From Candidatus Cloacimonadota bacterium (lineage in GTDB: Bacteria; Cloacimonadota; Cloacimonadia; Cloacimonadales; TCS61), in NCBI GenBank assembly GCA_021736135.1, contig JAIPGO010000042.1:1-33413 (forward strand): a stretch of DNA of 33,413 nt, given 5' to 3'. Under the pieces are notes generated by a model. The model was not told where the DNA came from. It did no database searches and saw nothing but the letters and a program-made list of their open reading frames with translations. How positions within the stretch are numbered: position 1 is the first letter of the stretch; each line of letters begins with the position of its first letter. The translations under genes and the position numbers were made by a program. Shown here piece after piece: positions 24,132-32,689 of the stretch.

Positions 24132-25183
24132 TTCATAAATCTCATAATCCTGCTAATAAACATATCATTTTCCTTCATATTGCCTACTGTAACTCTCAGG
24201 CAATTCTCTAAAACTTCAAAGCTTCCCACATCCCTTAAAGCAATATCACAAGCAATGAGGTAAGTAAATAAGTCAACAGATTTTTGATAACGAAAAAGGA
24301 TAAAATTTGTGGAAGAAGGAAATACGGTTATCTCAGGAAATTTCCTCAGTTCATTTGCCAGTCTTTCTCTTTCTGTAACTATGCTTTGATTGTGCTGCAG
24401 AAAAATTGCTTTATTATGCAGGATTGCCAGCGCCATAGTTTGTGATAAAATGCTGAGATTGAAAGCAGTAACCACTTTTCTGATTTCAGAGATCACTTTA
24501 GTGCCGGCAACCAGGTAACCGAACCTTAATCCGGCAGCAGAAAACGCTTTGGAAAAGGTTCGCAGAATTATAAGATTAGGATACCGGGCAAGTTTTGGCA
24601 GCCAGGAAACTCCGGAAAATTCAAAATAAGTCTCGTCAATGAGGACGAGGCGTTCCTTATCTGCAGCAATAATCTCCTCGAGCTGTTCTTGCGGAAAGAG
24701 ATTACCAGTAGGATTGTTGGGATTACATAAAATGAGCAGTTTGCAGGCTGAGTCAGCTGCCATTTCAAGGAATCTGGCAGTTGAGAAGCTGAAATCCTTT
24801 TCCAGAGGTAACATTTTTAAAGGCAAACCTACTGCCTGGCAATAACTGAGATAGTCAAAATAAGAAGGAGACAAAGTGAGTGCAAACGCCTGGGGATCAT
24901 TAACAGCAAGAAAGAGATAGTATAAAAGTTCATCTGCCCCATTTCCCATAATGATCATATCCTGTGTCACTTCCACATAAGCTGCCAGTTCTTTTTTTAA
25001 AGTAGCAGTGATCCAACTGTAATAGCGGTTAAGATGAATATTTTCCATCAGTTCCAGAAACTCACTTTTTACAGCCTGATAGGGGTCTAAAGAGCTTTCA
25101 TTCAGGCACATCATCACTTTTTTATGAGGGACATCTACCACAACCGGCTTTTTCCCCACTAAATCTTTACGAAAAAAACTCAT
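24128..25183 (-). CDS. PLP-dependent aminotransferase, histidinol-phosphate aminotransferase-like
   Basis: 351 residues from the ATG at 25183 (AGAGG about 8 nt upstream); an upstream TTG at 25234 would add a poorly conserved leader and is rejected. It is a fold-type I class I/II aminotransferase: NGADELLYYLFLAVNDP, LCNPNNPTGN, LIDETYFEFSG, and RTFSKAFSAAGLRFGYLVAG with the PLP lysine at about residue 212. The overall order matches HisC, which transaminates imidazole-acetol phosphate, but no other histidine gene is near, and CobD-type or aromatic aminotransferases share these motifs. The C-terminal FRYQ...LRVTVGNMKEN is HisC-like. Confidence 0.88.
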   Translation of the reverse strand: MSFFRKDLVGKKPVVVDVPHKKVMMCLNESSLDPYQAVKSEFLELMENIHLNRYYSWITATLKKELAAYVEVTQDMIIMGNGADELLYYLFLAVNDPQAFALTLSPSYFDYLSYCQAVGLPLKMLPLEKDFSFSTARFLEMAADSACKLLILCNPNNPTGNLFPQEQLEEIIAADKERLVLIDETYFEFSGVSWLPKLARYPNLIILRTFSKAFSAAGLRFGYLVAGTKVISEIRKVVTAFNLSILSQTMALAILHNKAIFLQHNQSIVTERERLANELRKFPEITVFPSSTNFILFRYQKSVDLFTYLIACDIALRDVGSFEVLENCLRVTVGNMKENDMFISRIMRFMK

Positions 25184-25230
25184 AAGAATACCTCTGAACG
25201 CCATCCAGCCGTTAAGGAATCCGGCAGACA

Positions 25231-25246
25231 GCAATATTTATATTGC
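25231..25246. promoter_or_regulatory. Palindrome in a divergent promoter region
   Basis: GCAATAT-TT-ATATTGC is a perfect 7-bp inverted repeat in the 110-bp gap between the aminotransferase gene (minus) and the HAD gene (plus). Its AT-rich centre could be an operator or overlap a -10 element. No family is assigned. Confidence 0.4.
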
Positions 25247-25293
25247 CGAATAGTGAGCAACCCTGAAATTGGCAAATGAAATTTAGGAGAATT

Positions 25294-25977
25294 ATGAAAA
25301 GTTATAAATATGTGCTTCTGGATTTGGATAATACGCTCTATGACACGCGCCGCACGGAACGGCTGGCCATGCAGGAGCTTATCTGTCATTATGCCGGGGA
25401 TAGAAACGAACCGGAACTATATGAACTTTACCGTAGAATTAATGCCGGGAAATGGCAGCTACTGGAAACAGGAGATATCAGCATTGCAAAGATTAATCTG
25501 CAGCGATTCCATGATTTTTTTCTGGAAGCAGAAATTAAGGGGGACTGGCAGGAAGCAGCCGCGTTTTATATTGATCTGCTGGCCAAACATCATAAGTTCC
25601 TACCGGGAGCAGAGGAAATTTACCGATACTTGACAGAAAAGTATCAGGTGGCATTAATCACAAACGGGTTGAAAGAAGCTCAGATAAAAAGGATAAAGGG
25701 AACGTTTATGGATTATGATCTCACTCAGCTTTTTGCCGGAGAAGATCTGGGTATTCATAAACCTGCTCCGGAAGTAATTAGTATTATCCGGCAAAAGATG
25801 AACTGGCAGCCCGGGGGAGCTATGATCCTGATCGGAGACAGCCTGCAGTCTGATGTAAAATGTGCGATGAATGCAGAGATAGACAGTATCTGGTGCAACT
25901 TTCTCCAGGAAGAGCAGGGAGATTATCAGCCGGTTTACACCGTTACATCTCTGCATCAGATCAAAGATATTTTATAG
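25294..25977 (+). CDS. HAD-superfamily hydrolase, YjjG-like nucleotidase type
   Basis: 227 residues from the ATG at 25294, preceded by AGGAG; an upstream ATG at 25276 has no ribosome site. All HAD motifs are present: nucleophile motif LLDLDNTLYDT with Asp10 and Asp12, motif II ITNG, the Lys of GIHKPAPEV, and motif IV GDSLQSDVK. A helical cap separates motifs I and II. Size and the DLDNTLYDT motif resemble YjjG, a 5'-nucleotidase that cleans up unusual pyrimidine nucleotides, but HAD substrate prediction is unreliable. It heads a plus-strand run into phnD (13-bp gap). Confidence 0.9.
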   Translation: MKSYKYVLLDLDNTLYDTRRTERLAMQELICHYAGDRNEPELYELYRRINAGKWQLLETGDISIAKINLQRFHDFFLEAEIKGDWQEAAAFYIDLLAKHHKFLPGAEEIYRYLTEKYQVALITNGLKEAQIKRIKGTFMDYDLTQLFAGEDLGIHKPAPEVISIIRQKMNWQPGGAMILIGDSLQSDVKCAMNAEIDSIWCNFLQEEQGDYQPVYTVTSLHQIKDIL

Positions 25978-25990
25978 GTAATGAGGTAAA

Positions 25991-26893
25991 ATGAGAAAAA
26001 TCACAATATTCTTTATCTTAATTATAGCAGTTACGTTTAGCGGTTGCGGGAAAAAAGGTGAACTGGGAAGCCAGGATAATCCCATAAAGATGTATTTTGT
26101 ACCATCCATGGAAGCAGGAAAAGTGGTGAGCAGCGGGGAAGCAATTGCCAGTCAACTGGAATTACTGACCGGATACAAATTCAAAGTGGCAGTACCCACA
26201 AGCTATGCAGCGGTTATTGAAGCAATGGGTGTTTCTCAGGCTGATATAGGCTGGCTGCCCACTTTTGCCTATATTCTGGCAAAACAGCGCTTTAATGCTC
26301 AAATTGGCTTAACTACTATCCGTAATGGTCTGGAATCTTACCGTGGACAATTTGTAGTCCGGGCAGATAGTGATATTAAGTCTTTAGCTGATATTGAGGG
26401 CAAGACAATTGCTTTTACTGACGCGTCTTCTACTTCCGGTTATATTTACCCTTCGGCACTTCTAAAGAAAAATGGAATAACTCCTGGCAAATATTATTTT
26501 GCCGGTGGACATCCGCAGGCAATTCTTTCTGTTTATCAGGGCAGAGCTGATGTAGGTTGTTCTTACTGGTCACCAGCCGCTGACAGTATTCCTCAGGATG
26601 CCAGAAAGGCAGTTATGGATACATATCCTGATATAATGGAACAAGTTGTACCCATAGCGTTTACGGACTGGATACCCAATGATACGGTCACTTTCCGACA
26701 GGGGATTTCTGAAGAAATCAGGACTAAGGTGATTAACGCCCTGATGGCTTATGCTCAAACAGCCGAAGGCAAGCGCACACTGCAGGAGCTTTATTCGGTT
26801 GACGGTTTTGTACTGGCAGTTGATGCAGATTATGACGTGGTTCGTGAGGCTTTAGATGCTCTTGATAAAAATGCAGAGGAATTTCTGAAATAG
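25991..26893 (+). CDS. phnD: Phosphate/phosphonate-type ABC transporter substrate-binding lipoprotein
   Basis: 300 residues with a lipoprotein signal: hydrophobic residues 4-16 and lipobox FSGC with Cys19 as the lipid-carrying residue, so it sits in the periplasm tethered to membrane. The mature part is the PhnD/PtxB periplasmic-binding fold: PIKMYFVPSMEAGKV, VPTSYAAVIEAMG, ADIGWLPTFAYILA, SLADIEGKTIAFTDASSTSG and GRADVGCSYWSP. Family members bind phosphonates, phosphite, hypophosphite or related anions; the ligand here is undetermined. Its stop overlaps the phnC GTG by 1 bp. Confidence 0.92.
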   Translation: MRKITIFFILIIAVTFSGCGKKGELGSQDNPIKMYFVPSMEAGKVVSSGEAIASQLELLTGYKFKVAVPTSYAAVIEAMGVSQADIGWLPTFAYILAKQRFNAQIGLTTIRNGLESYRGQFVVRADSDIKSLADIEGKTIAFTDASSTSGYIYPSALLKKNGITPGKYYFAGGHPQAILSVYQGRADVGCSYWSPAADSIPQDARKAVMDTYPDIMEQVVPIAFTDWIPNDTVTFRQGISEEIRTKVINALMAYAQTAEGKRTLQELYSVDGFVLAVDADYDVVREALDALDKNAEEFLK

Positions 26894-27657
26894 TGGAATT
26901 TATAAAAATATCTAATCTGCATAAAACGTATCCAGGCGGCATTAAAGCCCTGAAAGGTATTGATCTGGAAGTAAAACAAGGCGAGTTTCTCATCCTTCTC
27001 GGATTGAGCGGTTCCGGTAAATCCACGCTTCTGCGCTGCCTGAACAGACTTATACCGTCCACTCAGGGAAGCATAATTTTTCAGGGAAAAGAGGTTACTA
27101 CTGCCAGTCAGGTCAACCTGCGCGGCATCCGCCGGCAGATAGGTATGATCTATCAGCAGTTTAACCTGGTAAAAAATCTTTCGGCACTTACCAATGTGAT
27201 ATCCGGCTATCTGGGTTATCTTTCTCTGAGTAAAAGTCTGTATCCTCTGCTGGATAAGGAACTGGTAAATAAAGCACAGAAGAACCTGAAACGGGTGGGT
27301 CTTGAGCAGATGGCAGAGAAAAAAGTGAGGAATCTCAGCGGCGGTCAGCAGCAACGGGTTGCTATTGCCAGAACGCTGATGCAGGATCCGCAGCTCATTC
27401 TGGCAGATGAACCGGTTGCCAGTCTTGATCCCGCTACGGCTGACAGCGTAATGCGCTATCTTGGCGAACTTAACCGGAATGACGGGATCACTATTATCTG
27501 CTCTCTGCATTTCCTGAGTCTTGCCCGGAAATACGGCTCCCGCGTTATTGCCCTGAAAGACGGTAACATCGTATTTTCAGGTTCACCGTCGGAAATTGAT
27601 CCTAACCGTTTTCGGGAAATATATGGTGAAGACGCGGAAGAGGTGGATATAGTATGA
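26893..27657 (+). CDS. phnC: Phosphonate-type ABC transporter ATP-binding protein
   Basis: 254 residues; GTG start overlapping the phnD TAG by one base. It is a complete ABC ATPase that powers uptake: Walker A GLSGSGKS at 37-44, Q-loop YQQFNLVKNLSALTNV, signature LSGGQQQRVAIARTL, Walker B LILADEPVASLD and the switch histidine in CSLHFLSLA. QFNLVKNLSALTNVISGYLG and the KSLYPLL insertion are typical of PhnC rather than other importers. It has a 4-bp ATGA overlap with phnE. Confidence 0.95.
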   Translation: MEFIKISNLHKTYPGGIKALKGIDLEVKQGEFLILLGLSGSGKSTLLRCLNRLIPSTQGSIIFQGKEVTTASQVNLRGIRRQIGMIYQQFNLVKNLSALTNVISGYLGYLSLSKSLYPLLDKELVNKAQKNLKRVGLEQMAEKKVRNLSGGQQQRVAIARTLMQDPQLILADEPVASLDPATADSVMRYLGELNRNDGITIICSLHFLSLARKYGSRVIALKDGNIVFSGSPSEIDPNRFREIYGEDAEEVDIV

Positions 27658-28634
27658 AAAGGATTTATGCAGTTTTAATTGATATTCTTGCCTTTGGTTA
27701 TATCCTGGGAAGTATAGTTTTCCTGCTGCAGCAGATATTCGATTTCTCATTACAATTACTTCCGCTAATACTGTTATCCTTAATTCTCACACTCATCTGC
27801 CTGTTTCTGGAAGATTCACTGGGATTGCTGATCTTCGGGTTTTCCGCCGGAAAAAAATACTGGCACAGCTTCAGTGGCTGGCTTATCACTGTGATGTTAA
27901 TATTGACCTTCATCTGCGGCTGGATCATAGTCGAGATCAATCCTCTTTATTTTTTTGAGGGGATAAATAATACCCGGGGAATATTACAGGGTCTGTTTTC
28001 ACCCAATTTTCAGAATCTGCTGCCTATGCTATCAGCATTGGCAGAGACTATCTATCTGGCATTACTGGCCACGATATTCGCTTTACCTTTTGCCTTTGCT
28101 TTCAGCTTTCTGGCTGCCCGTAACCTGATGCCAAATACTTTCTGGGGAAATTCTATTTATATATTTATCAGGACTCTTGCAACTTTCTTCCGTTCCGTGG
28201 AAGCAATTATCTGGGCAATCATATTTTGCGTTTGGGTTGGCATTGGTCCTTTTGCCGGTATGCTGGCTTTAATGATCCATTCCATAGCCTCACTCACGAA
28301 GCTTTTTTCGGAGCAGATAGAAAACATCGATCAGGGACCCGTGGAAGCAATAACGGGTACCGGTGCCTCAACTCTTCAGATCTGGCTTTATGCCGTAATA
28401 CCACAGATAGTCTCACCCTTTCTGGCATTTACCATCTACCGCTGGGATATAAACGTGCGTATGGCAACAATAGTCGGTTTTGTGGGAGGTGGCGGTATTG
28501 GTCTGGCACTACAGCAGGAGCAACAAATGCTGCGCTGGCATAATGTGGGCTTGATCATCTGGCTGATTGCCATCACCATCTGGATTATGGATATGGTTAG
28601 TGGAAAAGTGAGAGCCCGCTTAATGGAATTATAA
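27654..28634 (+). CDS. phnE: Phosphonate-type ABC transporter permease
   Basis: 326 residues of mostly hydrophobic helices. The C-terminal two thirds match PhnE: SALAETIYLALLATIFALPF, FSFLAARNLMP, FIRTLATFFRSVEAIIWAII, the coupling EAA loop around GPVEAITGTGASTLQIWLYA, and RMATIVGFVGGGGIGLAL. About 85 N-terminal residues with three extra predicted helices precede the core and are longer than in many PhnE proteins. A single permease gene is present, so a homodimer is expected. It is overlapped by phnC before and the second HAD gene after. Confidence 0.93.
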   Translation: MKRIYAVLIDILAFGYILGSIVFLLQQIFDFSLQLLPLILLSLILTLICLFLEDSLGLLIFGFSAGKKYWHSFSGWLITVMLILTFICGWIIVEINPLYFFEGINNTRGILQGLFSPNFQNLLPMLSALAETIYLALLATIFALPFAFAFSFLAARNLMPNTFWGNSIYIFIRTLATFFRSVEAIIWAIIFCVWVGIGPFAGMLALMIHSIASLTKLFSEQIENIDQGPVEAITGTGASTLQIWLYAVIPQIVSPFLAFTIYRWDINVRMATIVGFVGGGGIGLALQQEQQMLRWHNVGLIIWLIAITIWIMDMVSGKVRARLMEL

Positions 28635-29305
28635 TGAATAATCTGCAGGCAGTGATCTTCGATCTTGATGGCACTTTGATCGATTCTATGGGTATCTGGG
28701 TTAAAGTCGATGTGGAATATCTCACGCGAAGAGGAATTCCGGCAACTCCTGATCTTTTTTCCAATGTTCCGGCTGGCAACAGCTTTCATGAACTGGCGCA
28801 TTATGTGAAAAACAGGTTTGATCTGCCGGATAGTATAGAAACAATTTGCCAGGAATGGACGGATATGGTCAAGGAGCATTATGAAAATGACATTGAACTC
28901 AAAGCCGGAGTAAGAGAATTACTGGAATACCTGCGAGCCAGCCATATAAAAATGGCAATAGGCACCAGTAACAGTTCTCTGCTGACCGAGGCGGTGCTTG
29001 TCAATAACGGCATTCGGGATTTTTTTGAAGTGATAACTACCGGTGATCAGAACCTGCGAGGTAAACCCTATCCCGATATTTTTCTGACTGCTGCCGCTGA
29101 TCTGAACGTTATGCCCGAAAATTGCCTGGTGGTGGAGGATACTCTTGCCGGTGCCAGATCTGCCGCAGCAGCAGGTATGAAGGTTATTGCCATTGAAGAA
29201 GATGAATCAAAAAAAGACTGGCCGGATATTGAAAAGATTGCCATATTTTCCGCAAAAGAAATAATTGATATTAGTAACTTTATAAAGAATTTGTCGAGGT
29301 ACTGA
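28634..29305 (+). CDS. HAD hydrolase, beta-phosphoglucomutase-like
   Basis: 223 residues; the ATG overlaps the phnE stop by one base. HAD motifs are IFDLDGTLIDS (Asp10 nucleophile, Asp12), motif II GTSNSSLL, the Lys in GKPYPDIFL and motif IV VVEDTLAGARSAAAAGM, as in the beta-phosphoglucomutase/YcjU subfamily, with a helical cap at about 18-85. It could be a sugar-phosphate mutase or phosphatase. Its position directly behind phnE suggests action on the imported phosphorus compound. The Lys-containing cap signature of phosphonoacetaldehyde hydrolase (PhnX) is not evident, so phosphonatase activity is not supported. Confidence 0.9.
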   Translation: MNNLQAVIFDLDGTLIDSMGIWVKVDVEYLTRRGIPATPDLFSNVPAGNSFHELAHYVKNRFDLPDSIETICQEWTDMVKEHYENDIELKAGVRELLEYLRASHIKMAIGTSNSSLLTEAVLVNNGIRDFFEVITTGDQNLRGKPYPDIFLTAAADLNVMPENCLVVEDTLAGARSAAAAGMKVIAIEEDESKKDWPDIEKIAIFSAKEIIDISNFIKNLSRY

Positions 29306-29307
29306 TT

Positions 29308-31722
29308 ATGAGAAAAGTTTTTTTCTTCAGTTTGTTGTTACTCATGTTTACCCAGATTGCCTATGGTTTTTCGCTGCGCAGACCGCTCACTCCGGAAGAA
29401 CGCTATCAAAGCTGGCGAGACCGACTGTTTCGTGCCGGAAGAGATAGTGTAACCGTTCGTTATGCCATCCAGTCGGAAGCCAGAAAACTGATGAAAAATA
29501 AAGAAGTGGAGGCCAGGTATTATGGCATGATGGGACTGATCATAGCGGAAGCGGATACTTCCGAAACAAACCCTCTTGGATCTCATATTGTAAGACTTTT
29601 CCCTGCTTCTGAAGAAACTTTCAAAATTGCCAGAGATGATTTTTATGATCAGATATATCCGTATTGGGAAGATGACCATGAAAAAATTCTCATCATTGAG
29701 AACCTGCTGGAAAAATATCCGGCTTCTAACTGGCGCCGGACTATGTATCAGTATCTTTGTTATTCTCTCTATAATATTAAGGATTTCGAGTTAATGCTTT
29801 TCTATCTTGAAGAATGGCGTGATGCCTTTCCGGAAGACTATCTGCCCTGGTACACTGCTGCCCGTTTTACAAAAGATACTCAGGCAGACAGCACTTTATA
29901 TTTTGCCGAGAAAGCCTATCATCTCAGTCTTGCCCCCAAAAAAGTCACCTATTATCCTGAAGAGGAATGGCAACTGGAAAAAAGATCTGCCAAGATCATC
30001 AGTGCCTATATTTATGGAAGATTATTAACTGATGCTTCCAATTCCAGTCTGGCGGAACAGATACTTACGGATGCCATAGAAAATAATGAACTCGGAATTG
30101 ATGACGAAACTAACACCTGCAGTCTGCATTATGCCCTGGCAAAACTCTATGACATACGTAATGAGCAGCAAAAGGCAATTGAGCACTGCTGCCGGGCGCT
30201 GGTTCTCGGCGATAGCAGAAATGTATATACTCCGGTTGCGGATAGTCTCCTGATCAAGCTTGCCGGGCTGGATACCGCTAAAAAATCCACTCTACAATAC
30301 AGTCGTGAGCGTCTGAATTATCAGGATGTCATTTTTTCTGATGTCACGTCTAAAACCGGACTGCAGAATGTTTCCGGAAGCAGGATTGCCTGGGGTGATT
30401 TTGATGAGGACGGCTGGGAAGATTTTCTCCTCAGCGGAGCAGGTAGATTATTTAAAAACTTTAAAGGTAAAAATTTCGTCGATGTCACTAAGGACGTTTT
30501 TTCTTCCGATATAAATTTTGGTGGGGCTCTCTGGGGTGATCTGGATAATGACGGTGACCTTGACATAGTAACTAAGGATCCGGAGGCAGTCTGGATAAAC
30601 ATTGATTATAAATTCCATCGTTTCCAGAGAAATTCTGCCTTTACTGATAATGGGATTTCCACGGAAGGTATGGCATTAGGTGATGTAAACCGTGATGGCA
30701 ATCTTGATCTGTACCTGGCAAATTATGAGGGCAACGATAAATATTATCAGGATAAACTCTTAATTGGTCTGGGAGATGGCTCTTTTAAGGACATGACCAG
30801 CGAATTGAATGCCCTGCCGGAAGATATGGTCAATCGTGCCGGGCGTGGCGTTAATATGGGGGATTATAATAATGACGGCGAACTTGATATATATGTGAGT
30901 AATTACCGCCTGAACCGCAATTACTTCTTTGTGAATCATGGTAATGGCAGGCTCAGGGAAAAAGCGGAAGTTTTAGGAATTGCCGGAGATCAAATGGAAG
31001 GCTGGTGGGGACATACGATCGGCAGCGAATGGGGTGATTTTGATAATGACGGTGATCTTGACCTCATTTGCGCCAATCTGGCTCATCCCCGTTATATTGA
31101 TTTTTCCAACCGTACTATGCTTTATGAAAACCAGGGTCGTCCATATTTCACGTTTAAAGACATCCGGCGTCAGGCTGGAATTAAATATGAGGAAACCAAT
31201 TCCGAACCATCCTGGGGTGACGTAAATAACGATGGCTATCTTGATCTCTACCTCACGGATGTCTATGATGGCAGACGTTCCTTCCTTTACCTGAATAACG
31301 GTGATAAAACATTCAGGGAAGTAACCTGGCTTTCCGGAACCAGACACTTTAACGGCTGGGGTTCCGCCTTTTGCGATTACGATAAAGACGGCGATCTTGA
31401 CCTGCTCGTTTGTGGAGGCAATATCCAGCTCTTTCGTAATGATACCGTAAATGAAAACAACTGGCTGGAAATTGAAGTTCAGCCGACTGTAGGCTGTGAC
31501 GGTATCGGCACCCGCATGAGTTTAACGGGAAAGGACTGGATCCAGATCAGAGAAATCCAGGGAGGAAAAGGTACCACTAATCAGCACTCACTCATTCAGC
31601 ATTTTGGACTGGGTAATCATAAAAGCGGGATGCAGATCCGCATTGAATTTCCATCCGGTATTTCTCGCACTGCTACTATTAAAGATATCAACTATCGCTA
31701 TACAATCAAAGAGGGGCTATGA
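29308..31722 (+). CDS. Exported TPR / FG-GAP (VCBS) repeat protein with ASPIC/UnbV domain
   Basis: 804 residues. The signal peptide is residues 1-20 (FFSLLLLMFTQIAYG). Residues about 30-330 are helical, TPR-like repeats (for example WYTAARFTKDTQADSTLYFA and LHYALAKLYDIRNEQQKAIE). Residues about 345-710 form a beta-propeller: at least seven calcium-loop motifs of the form DxDxDGxxD are seen (DFDEDGWED, DLDNDGDLD, DVNRDGNLD, DYNNDGELD, DFDNDGDLD, DVNNDGYLD, DYDKDGDLD). The last 80 residues are an ASPIC/UnbV domain (IREIQGGKGTTNQHS). Such CRTAC1-like proteins are surface or periplasmic and of unclear role. The ATG has GAGG 8 nt upstream; the gene overlaps the Nudix gene by 4 bp. Confidence 0.9.
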   Translation: MRKVFFFSLLLLMFTQIAYGFSLRRPLTPEERYQSWRDRLFRAGRDSVTVRYAIQSEARKLMKNKEVEARYYGMMGLIIAEADTSETNPLGSHIVRLFPASEETFKIARDDFYDQIYPYWEDDHEKILIIENLLEKYPASNWRRTMYQYLCYSLYNIKDFELMLFYLEEWRDAFPEDYLPWYTAARFTKDTQADSTLYFAEKAYHLSLAPKKVTYYPEEEWQLEKRSAKIISAYIYGRLLTDASNSSLAEQILTDAIENNELGIDDETNTCSLHYALAKLYDIRNEQQKAIEHCCRALVLGDSRNVYTPVADSLLIKLAGLDTAKKSTLQYSRERLNYQDVIFSDVTSKTGLQNVSGSRIAWGDFDEDGWEDFLLSGAGRLFKNFKGKNFVDVTKDVFSSDINFGGALWGDLDNDGDLDIVTKDPEAVWINIDYKFHRFQRNSAFTDNGISTEGMALGDVNRDGNLDLYLANYEGNDKYYQDKLLIGLGDGSFKDMTSELNALPEDMVNRAGRGVNMGDYNNDGELDIYVSNYRLNRNYFFVNHGNGRLREKAEVLGIAGDQMEGWWGHTIGSEWGDFDNDGDLDLICANLAHPRYIDFSNRTMLYENQGRPYFTFKDIRRQAGIKYEETNSEPSWGDVNNDGYLDLYLTDVYDGRRSFLYLNNGDKTFREVTWLSGTRHFNGWGSAFCDYDKDGDLDLLVCGGNIQLFRNDTVNENNWLEIEVQPTVGCDGIGTRMSLTGKDWIQIREIQGGKGTTNQHSLIQHFGLGNHKSGMQIRIEFPSGISRTATIKDINYRYTIKEGL

Positions 31723-32300
31723 AATTTGAGGTAAAAAATAGAAAATTACTTATTAATGAATATTTTAAAGTAGAAAAAGTAAAAGTAGCCTTCGATTATC
31801 ATAATAGTGCTAGAACCGCTGAAGCTGAGCGCTTTAATCTTATTCGCGGTGTTGCCGTCTCTGCTCTTTTGTATCATAAAGAAAAAGACGCCGTGCTGCT
31901 CGTGAAGCAATTCCGCTATTCCACTGCTGAAGCAGGCTACCCCTGGCTAATGGAACTGCCTGCCGGACTTACAGATGATGATGAAATGCCTGACCAGGCG
32001 ATCGAACGCGAATTAATTGAAGAAACGGGATATCACGTCACCGGACTCAAGGAAATTCAGAGATTCTTTGTTGCTCCCGGCTGTACTGATGAAGAGATCA
32101 TCCTCTATTACGGTGAAATCAGTGAAGCAGATAAAGTTGCCCCCGGGGGAGGACTCGCCATAGAGCATGAGGATATCGACATCATCTTTCTGCCCGTTGC
32201 CGAACTGGCAGATTACATTACCACCGGAAAAATCCGCGACTCCAAGTCAATAATCGGATTCTACTGGCTGATCAACTACAAAAACATACCTGGAAAGTAA
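31719..32300 (+). CDS. Nudix hydrolase, ADP-ribose / GDP-mannose pyrophosphatase type
   Basis: 193 residues of the AdpP/NudK (YffH) branch, which hydrolyses nucleoside diphosphate sugars such as ADP-ribose or GDP-mannose. The Nudix box is complete at residues 83-105: Gly83, Glu89, Arg97-Glu98, Glu101-Glu102 and Gly104 in the pattern Gx5Ex7RExxEExG. RGVAVSALLYHKEKDAVLLV and VKQFRYSTAEAGYPWLMELP are the usual preceding strands, and RFFVAPGCTDEEIILYYG the following one. The ATG overlaps the previous stop (ATGA), and it ends the plus-strand run that began at 25294. Confidence 0.93.
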   Translation: MKFEVKNRKLLINEYFKVEKVKVAFDYHNSARTAEAERFNLIRGVAVSALLYHKEKDAVLLVKQFRYSTAEAGYPWLMELPAGLTDDDEMPDQAIERELIEETGYHVTGLKEIQRFFVAPGCTDEEIILYYGEISEADKVAPGGGLAIEHEDIDIIFLPVAELADYITTGKIRDSKSIIGFYWLINYKNIPGK

Positions 32301-32316
32301 CCGTCATTCATTCCAA

Positions 32317-32369
32317 AATCAGGGCAGAGATGCCCTGAAAACGTTCCCAGGGCATCCCTGCCCTGATTT
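32317..32369. repeat. Two-hairpin REP-like repeat, copy B
   Basis: Hairpin 1 is CAGGGCA-GAGA-TGCCCTG (32320-32337); hairpin 2 is CAGGGCA-TCCC-TGCCCTG (32348-32365). Compared with copy A at 18011-18063, hairpin 2 differs at positions on both sides of the stem so that pairing is kept. Its last stem is followed by ATTTT. Confidence 0.75.
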
Positions 32370-32573
32370 TCTTCTGATTTCACATTCAAAATTCAAAATT
32401 ACTATAGTTCCCTGCCTTGATTGAAATTTCACCAATCACAAATCACTGATCACCAATCACGCTGAACAAAGTGAAGTAGTAATCATGTAGTCTAGTTTTC
32501 AGTAGTCCAGAAGTCATGAACGAAGTGAAATCCCCTCACATTTTCGTTTTCCCACTGAATGAAATGAAGCTTA

Positions 32574-32611
32574 TTTTTCAATTTTCAATTTTCAATTTTC
32601 AATTTTCAATT
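32574..32611. repeat. ATTTTCA heptamer tandem array
   Basis: Four exact ATTTTCA units (32581-32608), preceded by a near copy TTTTTCA and followed by a partial ATT, give five units with a 7-bp period. A similar string (ATCAATTTTCAATTT) lies just before hydE at about 9088-9102. Confidence 0.75.
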
Positions 32612-32689
32612 GGGTCCCCTCCCTCGATCCCTCGTTTTCACCCATCACTGAGTGAAGCTCAATCGTCACCGATCACTCATCACCATTAA

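Larger units (their letters stand above)
32301..32689. other. Intergenic repeat region
   Basis: No gene seen. It contains copy B of the two-hairpin repeat (32317-32369), which ends in TTTT and may also stop Nudix-gene transcripts. Next come loose repeats of AAATCAC/GATCACCAATCAC and GAATGAAATGAAGC type, the ATTTTCA heptamer array (32574-32611) and more CATCACTGAGTGAAGC-like sequence. Confidence 0.65.

Noticed and set aside
24128-25234. Longer start for the aminotransferase at 25234
   Set aside because: The extra 17 residues are not typical of the family, and the ATG at 25183 has a well-spaced AGAGG.
26830-27510. 226-residue minus-strand open frame over phnC
   Set aside because: Antisense to a complete ABC ATPase; no ribosome site or recognisable motif.
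28634-29305. Phosphonoacetaldehyde hydrolase (PhnX)
   Set aside because: The sequence follows the beta-phosphoglucomutase-like HAD pattern and no partner aminotransferase PhnW is present.
32574-32611. CRISPR array
   Set aside because: Units are 7 bp, tandem and without spacers; no cas gene is present.
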